A DNA stretch of 19,505 nucleotides from positions 1 to 19,505 of the forward strand of contig CAIXUF010001204.1 in the NCBI GenBank assembly GCA_903922535.1. Reading direction: 5' to 3'. A program made the position numbers and the translations under genes. The stretch comes from Candidatus Hydrogenedentota bacterium. Its GTDB lineage: Bacteria > Hydrogenedentota > Hydrogenedentia > Hydrogenedentiales > CAITNO01. This document shows positions 1-5,746 of the stretch, in pieces; the stretch's first letter is position 1; each line of letters begins with the position of its first letter. The notes below the pieces were generated by a model. The model worked only from the letters and a program-made list of their open reading frames with translations, was not told the origin of the DNA and did no database searches.

Positions 1-268
1 AACCCTTGAGCGGGTGGCGCTGAATGGCCTTCACGATGGCCGGACTGTTGCTGCCGGGCGCGTCGCCGAATTCAATCTGCAGAATCGCGTGGGCTCCGCC
101 GCCGCCGTGGAGCACGCGATCCAGCTCGCGCGCCGACACGCTCAGCGAGACCGACTCGCCGCCCTGTCCGTACAGCACGCCCGGGACTTCCCCGGCGCGG
201 CGCACGCTGTGGGCGGCACCCTTGGTGCCGACCTTGCGGGTGGTTGCCTTCAGTGATTTAAGTTCCAT
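1..268 (-). CDS. rplY: 50S ribosomal protein bL25 (N-terminal part)
   Basis: Read from the complement, the frame starts with MELKSLKATTRKVGTKGAA and continues with RRAGEVPGVLYGQGG, the typical N-terminus of bL25/Ctc, which binds 5S rRNA in the large ribosomal subunit. The gene runs off the left edge with no stop, so about 89 residues are visible and I cannot tell whether it is the short form or the longer CTC form. The start at 268 is preceded by GGGAGA about 9 nt upstream. It lies 27 nt behind the prs stop on the same strand, and the prs-rplY pairing is widespread (usually followed by pth), so co-transcription is likely. Confidence 0.93.
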   Translation of the reverse strand, partial: MELKSLKATTRKVGTKGAAHSVRRAGEVPGVLYGQGGESVSLSVSARELDRVLHGGGGAHAILQIEFGDAPGSNSPAIVKAIQRHPLKG

Positions 269-295
269 GATTCGAGGTCTCCCAAACGGCCGGAG

Positions 296-1231
296 TTACG
301 CGTTGAACAGACTGCTGACCGATTCGTTTTGGTGAATGCGCCGGATTGCCTCGCCGATGAGCGGGGCAAGCGTGAGCACCCGGATGCGCGGATTGGCCGC
401 GGCGCGGGGCACAAGCGGGATCGAGTCGCAGACAAGCAACTCCTCCAGCACGGAATTTTCAATGAGATCTAGCGCGGGTCCGCTGAAGACCGGGTGCGTG
501 GCGCATGCGCGCACGGTGAGCGCGCCCCGGTCCTTGATGGCCTTGGCCGCCTTGATGAGCGTGCCGCCGGTGTCAATCATGTCGTCGAGCAGCATCGCGT
601 GGGTGTCGTCCACGGAGCCGATGATGTTCATGACCTCAGACTCGTTTTCGCGGGGACGGCGCTTGTCCACGATGGCCAGGGGGGCTCCGAGGCGGTTGGC
701 AAATTCCCGGGCGCGCTTGACGCTGCCCATGTCCGGTGCCACGACGGTGACGTCCTGCTGGTGGCCTTCGCGCCTCACGGTTTCGCTGAACACGATGTCG
801 GCGGCCAGATGGTCCACCGGAATGTCAAAGAAGCCCTGGATCTGGCCGCAATGGAGGTCCACCGTCAGCACGCGATCCGCGCCCGCCGCGGTGATCAGGT
901 TGGCGACGAGTTTGGCCGTGATGGGGACGCGGGCCTTGTCCTTGCGGTCCTGGCGGGCGTAGCCAAAGTACGGTATGACGGCCGTGATGCGGCCAGCCGA
1001 CGCACGCTTGGCCGCGTCGATCAGCAACAGCAGCTCCATGAGGTGCTGGTTGACGGGCGGCGAGGTGCTGTTGATCAGGAAAAGATCGCGCCCCCGGACA
1101 TGCTCCAGTATCTGGACCCGGATCTCTCCGTCGCTGAATGCGCTTACCACCGCCTCGCCGGGGCTTACCCCGAGATGCTGGCAGATTCCCTCGGTCAGGG
1201 ACCGCGAGGCGTTTCCGCTGAAGATTTTCAT
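296..1231 (-). CDS. prs: Ribose-phosphate pyrophosphokinase (PRPP synthetase)
   Basis: Makes PRPP from ribose 5-phosphate and ATP, feeding purine, pyrimidine, NAD, His and Trp synthesis in the cytoplasm. The 311-residue product begins MKIFSGNASRSL and shows the family landmarks in order: FSDGEIRVQI, the flexible-loop/ATP region YFGYARQDRKDKAR, the metal-binding VDLHCGQIQGFF, VVAPDMGSVKRA, and the PRPP-binding loop LLDDMIDTGGTL. Length matches the usual ~315 residues. I chose the ATG at 1231 because relatives start within a few residues of MKxF; an in-frame ATG at 1258, with GGAAAG 4 nt upstream, would add nine residues and cannot be excluded. The tRNA-Gln lies just upstream and rplY just downstream. 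Confidence 0.96.
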   Translation of the reverse strand: MKIFSGNASRSLTEGICQHLGVSPGEAVVSAFSDGEIRVQILEHVRGRDLFLINSTSPPVNQHLMELLLLIDAAKRASAGRITAVIPYFGYARQDRKDKARVPITAKLVANLITAAGADRVLTVDLHCGQIQGFFDIPVDHLAADIVFSETVRREGHQQDVTVVAPDMGSVKRAREFANRLGAPLAIVDKRRPRENESEVMNIIGSVDDTHAMLLDDMIDTGGTLIKAAKAIKDRGALTVRACATHPVFSGPALDLIENSVLEELLVCDSIPLVPRAAANPRIRVLTLAPLIGEAIRRIHQNESVSSLFNA

Positions 1232-1296
1232 GTCATCCGTCCCGTCAAATGAAACCATTTGTCTTTCCGCGCCCGCCGCGTCCAGGCAAAAAAAAG

Positions 1297-1372
1297 TGGC
1301 TGGGGCGGCTGGATTCGAACCAACGAATGCCAGGACCAAAACCTGGTGCCTTACCAACTTGGCGACGCCCCA
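1297..1372 (-). tRNA. trnQ: tRNA-Gln (anticodon UUG)
   Basis: The complement folds as a standard cloverleaf of 76 nt: acceptor TGGGGCG pairs with CGCCCCA, the anticodon stem CCAGG/CCTGG encloses the loop TTTTGGT (anticodon TTG, Gln), and the T-loop reads GGTTCGAATCC. The weak U1-A72 pair and discriminator G73 are typical glutamine identity elements. The 3' CCA is encoded (1297-1299). It is oriented with prs, whose start lies 38-65 nt downstream, so tRNA and mRNA are probably cut from one transcript. Confidence 0.97.
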
Positions 1373-1549
1373 GTAAAACCGTCCACTGAACGCCAACTGC
1401 GATGAGTGTCGCACAGCCGGGGTGTTCGCGCATCCCGAGACACCATGAGGAAGCATCTTGGAACCCGCATGCAGTCCTCTCCACCGCATGGAGCCATGGC
1501 GCAACGGAACATGCTTGCCCTGCATGGCATATGGCGGAAAGGCGACCGG

Positions 1550-1579
1550 AGTATAGCAATTGGCACCCGCGCAAGTCAA
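1550..1579 (-). promoter_or_regulatory. Sigma70-like promoter for tRNA-Gln/prs/rplY
   Basis: On the minus strand TTGACT (1574-1579) and TATACT (1550-1555) are separated by 18 bp, 5/6 matches to each consensus hexamer. Transcription would begin near 1543 and run through tRNA-Gln into prs, leaving a leader of about 170 nt. No better pair was seen closer to the tRNA. Confidence 0.65.
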
Positions 1580-1809
1580 TCACGGACCGATGCTTGCGCA
1601 CGATGAGCGTTCTGTGCGACCGTCCGGCGTTTTCATTTCTCTTTTCGAAGTTTCCTTTCCCGGTGCATTCGGCAAGTCATTGCGCGAAAGGACGATCGCC
1701 ATGGGCGGTGCCCGGTTGTTCTTCTTCTGGGTTTTGTCTTTTGGCTTGTGAATTCGTTCGCGGTGCCTTTAGTGTGCGAGGTTGGTTGGACCAGACGAAA
1801 TGGAAATTA

Positions 1810-1838
1810 TTGCCATTGTGCGCTTAATGCGATATGAT
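1810..1838 (+). promoter_or_regulatory. Sigma70-like promoter for the TPR gene
   Basis: TTGCCA (1810-1815) and TATGAT (1833-1838) have ideal 17-bp spacing and each matches 5/6 of consensus. The predicted start near 1845 gives a ~38-nt leader before the ATG at 1883. Confidence 0.65.
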
Positions 1839-1867
1839 AATTCACGGAGTTGACGTTGTAATCACGC

Positions 1868-1873
1868 AGGAGA
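1868..1873 (+). promoter_or_regulatory. Ribosome binding site of the TPR gene
   Basis: AGGAGA, 9 nt before the ATG at 1883, fixes that start. Confidence 0.7.
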
Positions 1874-1882
1874 TCTTCGCAA

Positions 1883-2689
1883 ATGCTGTATAATTCTGAT
1901 TTCACGACAAAGTCGGAAGACGGGGGTGACAGTGGGGAGCGCCGCCGACAAAGACTTGCGGTGCATGACCGTGCGGGAAAGGTGGCCTACGGGTTCGCCA
2001 TGGTCATGAACAAGCATGCCGAGGGGTTCAACCTGGAAGTGGTGGACAAGACCAACCAACCGACGGGAAAGTCCGTCCGCTTTCAGTTCAAAGACCTGAA
2101 GGCGGTCTTTTATGTGAAGAGCTACGACGGACGGTTTGATCCGGAAAGGTATGACCATTCCGTGCCGGAGAACGGTGTGCCGTTGGTCTTGATCTTTGAG
2201 GATGGCGAAATCATAACGGGGCACGCCCTCGGCTCCAACTGGACGCGTGAGCCGCGGTTTTCCTTTGTGCCCGAGGACCGCGCGTCCAACAACATCGGCA
2301 TGCTTGTCGAACGCGCCGCGACGAAGGAGATTCTCACGCCCGAAGCGTACAAGAAGCGACAGCAGGCGGAGCTGGAGGCGTTTGTGGGCCAAAATGCCAA
2401 GCCGGGGATCAGCCGCGAAGAACTGCTTGGCGACTTCCATTTTGGCAGGCACGACTATTTGCAGGCGCTGCGCCACTACCGTGAAGTCCGGGAAAAGGAG
2501 GACACGGCCCACATCAGGAAGAAGCTTTGCACGGCCAAGTACAATGTTGCCGTGTGCCACATCCGCCAGCATGACTACCAGCGCGCCCTGCGGTACATGG
2601 AACTCGTGCTGGAACTGGACCCCGCCCACGAACAGGCAAAACACAAGGTGGAGCAACTGCGCGAATACCTGGTCAAGCACCGGCATTGA
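1883..2689 (+). CDS. TPR-repeat protein with DUF6982-like N-terminal domain
   Basis: A 268-residue soluble protein with no signal peptide or membrane segment. Residues ~30-125 form a beta-rich domain with FNLEVVDKTNQPTGKSVRF, FKDLKAVFYVKSYDG and LVLIFEDGEIITGHALG; this resembles the DUF6982 domain that I recall from Planctomycetes/Hydrogenedentota-type genomes, often attached to TPRs. Residues ~178-265 contain two to three TPR-like helices (FGRHDYLQALRHYREV, then YNVAVCHIRQHDYQRALRYM followed by LELDPAHEQAKH). TPRs usually bind partner proteins; the partner is unknown. It has its own promoter and a clear RBS and is followed by a ~290-bp gap, so it is probably monocistronic. The domain name is from memory; that the gene is real is much surer than its function. 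Confidence 0.85.
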   Translation: MLYNSDFTTKSEDGGDSGERRRQRLAVHDRAGKVAYGFAMVMNKHAEGFNLEVVDKTNQPTGKSVRFQFKDLKAVFYVKSYDGRFDPERYDHSVPENGVPLVLIFEDGEIITGHALGSNWTREPRFSFVPEDRASNNIGMLVERAATKEILTPEAYKKRQQAELEAFVGQNAKPGISREELLGDFHFGRHDYLQALRHYREVREKEDTAHIRKKLCTAKYNVAVCHIRQHDYQRALRYMELVLELDPAHEQAKHKVEQLREYLVKHRH

Positions 2690-2980
2690 TGGGCGCCTGA
2701 TGAAATGCCCACGAACGGGTTTGGCGGGCAAAGGGCGGATGTTTTCTTGGGGGAAAGGGGATGCGCCGGCATCCAGCGGGACCCAGTCCGGCTGCCCGGG
2801 CAACGTCGGCAAGAAAACGATGTGAGGGCCATGGTCGGATTGTCCGGGCCCGGCGGTCATTGTTCTTCAAACGGGAATCTTCCAGCAGGCACAGGCGCAG
2901 AATCCCGTGCAACTCTTGTAATGGCAGTGTATAATCTAATCGCTTCATTGACCGGGTTTAAACACAGCGAGACAAAGCGG
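2690..2980. other. Intergenic gap with a small hairpin
   Basis: No credible gene. A perfect 6-bp hairpin with a 4-nt loop (GGATGC/GCATCC, 2759-2774) lies 70 nt after the TPR stop, but no T-run follows, so it is not a classic intrinsic terminator. The 3' end holds a possible -10 element for the next operon. Confidence 0.45.
2930..2935 (+). promoter_or_regulatory. Possible -10 element for the MNT-HEPN operon
   Basis: A perfect TATAAT at 2930-2935 sits about 45 nt before the ATG at 2981. The -35 region 17 bp upstream (GTGCAA) matches only 3/6, so this is a weak call. If right, the upstream in-frame ATG at 2921 lies outside the transcript, supporting the 2981 start. Confidence 0.35.
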
Positions 2981-3322
2981 ATGACAACGATTGAACAGAC
3001 CGGGATTGTTTCCGAGCAGGACAAGATGCTCCTGGGCGAGGTGAAACGGATCATCCGGGAGGTTTGCCCGACTGCGGAGGTCTTGCTCTACGGCAGCGTG
3101 GCCAGGGGCACGCAGGAACCGGAGTCGGACTACGACATCCTGGTGCTGACGGATAAACTTTTGCCCAAGGCCGAGAAGAGCACAATAAGACGCCATGTTC
3201 TTGGATTGGAACTGGACCGTAACGTTGTCCTGTCCACGCTCTTTCGCTCCAAGGCAGAATGGGAGCGACGGGCGGGCCTTCCTTTCCACAGCGAAGTGGA
3301 GAAAGACGGGGTGCTATTGTGA
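2981..3322 (+). CDS. MNT-type nucleotidyltransferase (antitoxin-like)
   Basis: A 113-residue minimal nucleotidyltransferase. The Pol-beta-type signature is intact: LLYGSVARG (G38, S39), then SDYDIL (D50, D52), and a third carboxylate candidate D79 in LELDRNVVL. Stand-alone proteins of this family are typically encoded beside a HEPN protein; in characterised MntA/HepT pairs the NTase AMPylates the HEPN toxin and silences it. Here the stop overlaps the GTG start of the HEPN gene (GTGA, 3319-3322). I chose ATG 2981 because family members begin shortly before the first helix and because longer in-frame starts lie before the likely -10. The RBS is weak. Transfer of the AMPylation role to this pair is inference. 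Confidence 0.9.
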   Translation: MTTIEQTGIVSEQDKMLLGEVKRIIREVCPTAEVLLYGSVARGTQEPESDYDILVLTDKLLPKAEKSTIRRHVLGLELDRNVVLSTLFRSKAEWERRAGLPFHSEVEKDGVLL

Positions 3323-3732
3323 ATCCCGGCATTCCCGCGCTCGTGCGCTATCGTATGGCGATGGCCCGCGAGGCCATTGAAGTAGCCAGCTCGGCCTTGG
3401 AGGGCGGCCATCTTCACGGTGCTGTAAACCGGCTCTACTATGCGTGTTTTTACGCGGTTTCCGCTTTGCTTCTTACAGAGGACTATTCATCCTCCAAGCA
3501 CAGCGGCATTCGTTCGCTGTTCAACCGGCACTGGGTCAAGACGGGCAGGCTACCTGTGGAAATGTCCGCGTTCTACGAGGAGCTCTTCGAGAACCGGCAG
3601 GAGGGTGACTACGACGATTTCGTCGAGTTTATGCCCGATGACGTTCACACATGGCACGAGCAGACTGTTGCGTTTGTGGCACGCATTTCGATGGAACTTG
3701 AGAAGCTTCTGCCGGCCAATGACGGTAAATAG
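3319..3732 (+). CDS. HEPN-domain protein, UPF0332 type (toxin-like)
   Basis: A 137-residue all-helical protein. The segment AVNRLYYACFYAVSALLL (35-52) followed by SSKHSGIRSLFNRHWVKTG and FENRQEGDYDDF is the UPF0332 pattern within the HEPN superfamily. An RX5H motif is visible (R65 to H71), fitting the RX4-6H active site of HEPN ribonucleases, so RNase activity is possible. The GTG at 3319 overlaps the MNT stop by 4 nt, indicating translational coupling. Such pairs act as toxin-antitoxin or defence modules in studied cases; catalysis here is not shown. Thirty-six nt downstream begins the dual-OB-like gene on the same strand. Confidence 0.88.
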   Translation: MNPGIPALVRYRMAMAREAIEVASSALEGGHLHGAVNRLYYACFYAVSALLLTEDYSSSKHSGIRSLFNRHWVKTGRLPVEMSAFYEELFENRQEGDYDDFVEFMPDDVHTWHEQTVAFVARISMELEKLLPANDGK

Positions 3733-3768
3733 TCGAGCCTCTGCGGCTGTCAGGCGGGGTAGCGGGTC

Positions 3769-4491
3769 GTGAAAAAGATAATGGCAGTGTTGGCGAACTC
3801 CGTTCGCAACGGGAGGAACCATTGCGTCGCGGGGAGAGAACTGGCCAGACAGGACGGAAAATGGGCTTGGGGTCCGTGGATTCGTCCGGTGTCCCCGCGC
3901 GGCGAGGGTGAGTTGTGCACGCGGGAATGCGTCTATCCCGACGGCAGTCCTGTCGCTGTTCTCGACATTGTTGAAGCCGATTTTGGAGAGAAGCAGTTGT
4001 GTGAACATCAGCCGGAGAATCATTTCATTGACTCGCAAACGCCATGGCGGCGGATAAAGCCGATGCGGAGGGCTTCGCTGTCCGGCATTGTGGAGGAGCC
4101 GGAGCATTTGTGGGTGCAGCCCGGTGTCATGAGTGATCGGATACACCAGGACGTTGCGGTTCGCTCCGTCAAACCATTTCAATCCCTGTATCTGATACGG
4201 GCACACCGCCTCCGGTTCCGGATTTGGCAGACAGAAGAGCCGTTTCTTGTCAAGGGCAGAAAACACCGCCGCGCAGTCTTCACCTATCGTGACAGAGAAT
4301 ACAATTTGCCAACCACGGACCCGACCCTGGATGCCCGCCACTTCAGCGACTTTCCTGGTGTGAATCAGCCCGCCATGGACATAGAACCGCGCAATCCGGA
4401 CAATTGCCTTCTGGTGGTGAGCCTCGCGACGCCTTTCACGAACGGTTATCACTACAAGGTGGTGGCCACCGTGCTGGAGACAGAAGAATGA
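3769..4491 (+). CDS. Dual-OB-domain-like protein
   Basis: A 240-residue soluble protein that opens MKKIMAVLANSVRNGRNHCV followed by AGREL and GKWAWGPWIRPVS. This N-terminus and the all-beta look fit the 'dual OB-containing domain' family, usually encoded next to DUF488 genes (from memory). OB folds commonly bind nucleic acid, so a nucleic-acid partner is plausible but unproven. The later half includes SLYLIRAHRLRFRIW and ends with FTNGYHYKVVATVLE. The start is GTG at 3769 because relatives begin MKxI.xLANS; the ATG at 3781 would lose conserved residues. Its TGA overlaps the ATG of the next gene (ATGA, 4488-4491), so coupling with DUF488 is strong. Confidence 0.82.
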   Translation: MKKIMAVLANSVRNGRNHCVAGRELARQDGKWAWGPWIRPVSPRGEGELCTRECVYPDGSPVAVLDIVEADFGEKQLCEHQPENHFIDSQTPWRRIKPMRRASLSGIVEEPEHLWVQPGVMSDRIHQDVAVRSVKPFQSLYLIRAHRLRFRIWQTEEPFLVKGRKHRRAVFTYRDREYNLPTTDPTLDARHFSDFPGVNQPAMDIEPRNPDNCLLVVSLATPFTNGYHYKVVATVLETEE

Positions 4492-5102
4492 CCCTCATCC
4501 ACACGATTGGGCATTCGAATCACACCGAGGAGAAGCTTCTCGCACTGCTGCGAATGCACCATATCACCGCCGTCGCGGACCTTCGCTCCTCGCCGTACAG
4601 CCGGTTTGCCCCGCAGTTCAACAGGGAACTGCTCGGCAAGACGCTTGCCGGAAACCAGATCGCTTATGTCTTTCTTGGAAACCATCTCGGAGCCCGACCG
4701 AACGACCCTCTCTGTTACCGCAACGGGACCATTGATTTCTCCCGCCTGTGCCAGACGGACTATTTTCAGGAGGGTCTTGATCGGCTGCGCACCGGTGCGT
4801 CACGCTTCAACATCGCCGTCATGTGTTCCGAAAAGGACCCCATCGAATGCCATCGAATGATTCTGGTGTGCCGCCACCTGCGCGCGCCAGACATGGTGAT
4901 CAGGCATATTCTTGAGAATGGAGCATTGGAGGACAATTGTGATGCGGAGCAGCGTCTGATGGCGCATCTTAAGATGGCTCCCGCCGACCTGTTCAAGTCC
5001 GCGGAAGAACTTGTCGAGGACGCCTATGACAAGCAGGGCGGGCGCATCGCTTTTCATGAGGATCAAGAATCCCTGGAGGCGGACGGGCTCGCCCAGTTGT
5101 GA
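4488..5102 (+). CDS. DUF488 protein (long form)
   Basis: A 204-residue DUF488 protein. It shows the N-terminal LIHTIGHSNHTEEKLLALL (TIGHS at 6-10), the loop VADLRSSPYSRF (D31, R33), FLGNHLGARP, and the C-terminal signature MCSEKDPIECHRMIL (C113, C121, H122, R123). DUF488 is related to rhodanese-like folds, with the cysteine-bearing loop as probable active site; its reaction is not established to my knowledge. The C-terminal ~70 residues (HLKMAPADLFKSAEELVED on) extend past the core. Start ATG 4488 overlaps the upstream stop. The second DUF488 follows after 9 nt. Confidence 0.9.
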   Translation: MTLIHTIGHSNHTEEKLLALLRMHHITAVADLRSSPYSRFAPQFNRELLGKTLAGNQIAYVFLGNHLGARPNDPLCYRNGTIDFSRLCQTDYFQEGLDRLRTGASRFNIAVMCSEKDPIECHRMILVCRHLRAPDMVIRHILENGALEDNCDAEQRLMAHLKMAPADLFKSAEELVEDAYDKQGGRIAFHEDQESLEADGLAQL

Positions 5103-5111
5103 GGGAAAAGA

Positions 5112-5552
5112 ATGGCCATTCAACTGTTCACCATCGGCTTCACCAAGAAGAATGCGGAACAATTCTTCACGGCCCTGCGCGGGGCCGGTGTGCGGCGCAT
5201 TCTTGACATACGGCTGAACAACGTCTCCCAACTGGCCGGGTTCAGCAAAAGGGACGACCTCAAGTTTTTTCTGCGCGAAATCTGCCACGCCGACTATTAT
5301 CACCTTCCGGAATGCGCGCCGACCAAAGAGGTTCTTGACAAATACAAGAAGAACCATGGTGATTGGGGAGAATATGAGGCGTGTTTTCTGCCGATTATGG
5401 CGGCCCGGAGAATAGAGACGCTTCTGACCGCCGATCTTCTCGACCACGGCTGCCTCCTGTGCAGTGAGCCGACACCGGAGAGGTGCCACCGGCGTTTGGT
5501 CGCGCAATACATGGAATCCCGGATGCCGGCACTCACGATCAGGCATCTCTGA
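5112..5552 (+). CDS. DUF488 protein (short form)
   Basis: A 146-residue DUF488 protein, a diverged relative of the preceding gene. It keeps LFTIGFTKKNAEQFFTAL (TIGFT at 7-11), RILDIRLNNVSQLAGFSK (D32, R34) and the C-terminal CSEPTPERCHRRLV (C117, C125, H126, R127) but lacks the C-terminal extension of its neighbour. RBS GAGGG precedes the ATG by about 7 nt, and the gene starts 9 nt after the previous stop. Two non-identical DUF488 proteins behind a dual-OB gene suggest a complex or two substrates. Last gene of the plus-strand run. Confidence 0.9.
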   Translation: MAIQLFTIGFTKKNAEQFFTALRGAGVRRILDIRLNNVSQLAGFSKRDDLKFFLREICHADYYHLPECAPTKEVLDKYKKNHGDWGEYEACFLPIMAARRIETLLTADLLDHGCLLCSEPTPERCHRRLVAQYMESRMPALTIRHL

Positions 5553-5631
5553 AATTTCCGAAAGAAATGGATTGGCAACCCGTACTGTGGAACCATTACA
5601 AAACAACCTGATCAATTTAAGGAGTCGGTGT

Positions 5632-5647
5632 ATACCCGTTGGGGTAT
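5632..5647. other. Small inverted repeat after the DUF488 operon
   Basis: ATACCC and GGGTAT pair perfectly around GTTG in the gap between convergent genes. No T-run follows on either strand, so a terminator role is only possible. Confidence 0.35.
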
Positions 5648-5658
5648 CCGAACAAGCC

Positions 5659-5706
5659 CATGTGCCCGGTCGCACGAAGGTTACTCATGTGCTTGGGCGC
5701 ACAAAG
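5659..5706. repeat. Two imperfect 21-bp direct repeats, each a mini-hairpin
   Basis: Copies at 5659-5679 and 5686-5706 (27-bp spacing) match at 17 of 21 positions. Each begins CATGTGC and ends in CGCAC plus AAG or GAAG. In each, GTGC pairs with GCAC around a six-base loop. They sit in the 194-bp gap between the convergent DUF488 and ThuA genes, in the position expected for termination signals or a bound operator. Confidence 0.55.
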
Positions 5707-5746
5707 AGCGAGGATGATTGCCTGCCCCCTTCTGGACCCGGCTTCT

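Larger units (their letters stand above)
1373..1882. other. Divergent intergenic region with tRNA-prs leader
   Basis: About 510 bp without a credible gene, between the minus-strand tRNA-Gln/prs/rplY unit and the plus-strand TPR gene. The short open frames here lack ribosome binding sites and have no recognisable protein composition. It holds two outward-facing sigma70-like promoters (1550-1579 minus, 1810-1838 plus). The 1600-1880 half is clearly more AT-rich than the surroundings. The stretch 1373-1543 would be a ~170-nt transcribed leader before the tRNA; I see several short inverted repeats but no known RNA family. Confidence 0.6.

Noticed and set aside
1232..1579. N-terminal extension of prs through the tRNA
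   Set aside because: The extra residues come from reading the tRNA-Gln gene and leader as codons. Family members start at about MKxF; only a nine-residue extension to 1258 is plausible.
1402..1827. 141-codon plus-strand open frame in the divergent gap
   Set aside because: No RBS, no recognisable family, and it covers both predicted outward promoters.
2759..2774. Intrinsic terminator after the TPR gene
   Set aside because: The hairpin is perfect but short (6 bp) and no T-run follows on the plus strand.
2705..2980. In-frame upstream extension of the MNT nucleotidyltransferase
   Set aside because: The extension has no family similarity and would start before the TATAAT at 2930; the domain begins near 2981.
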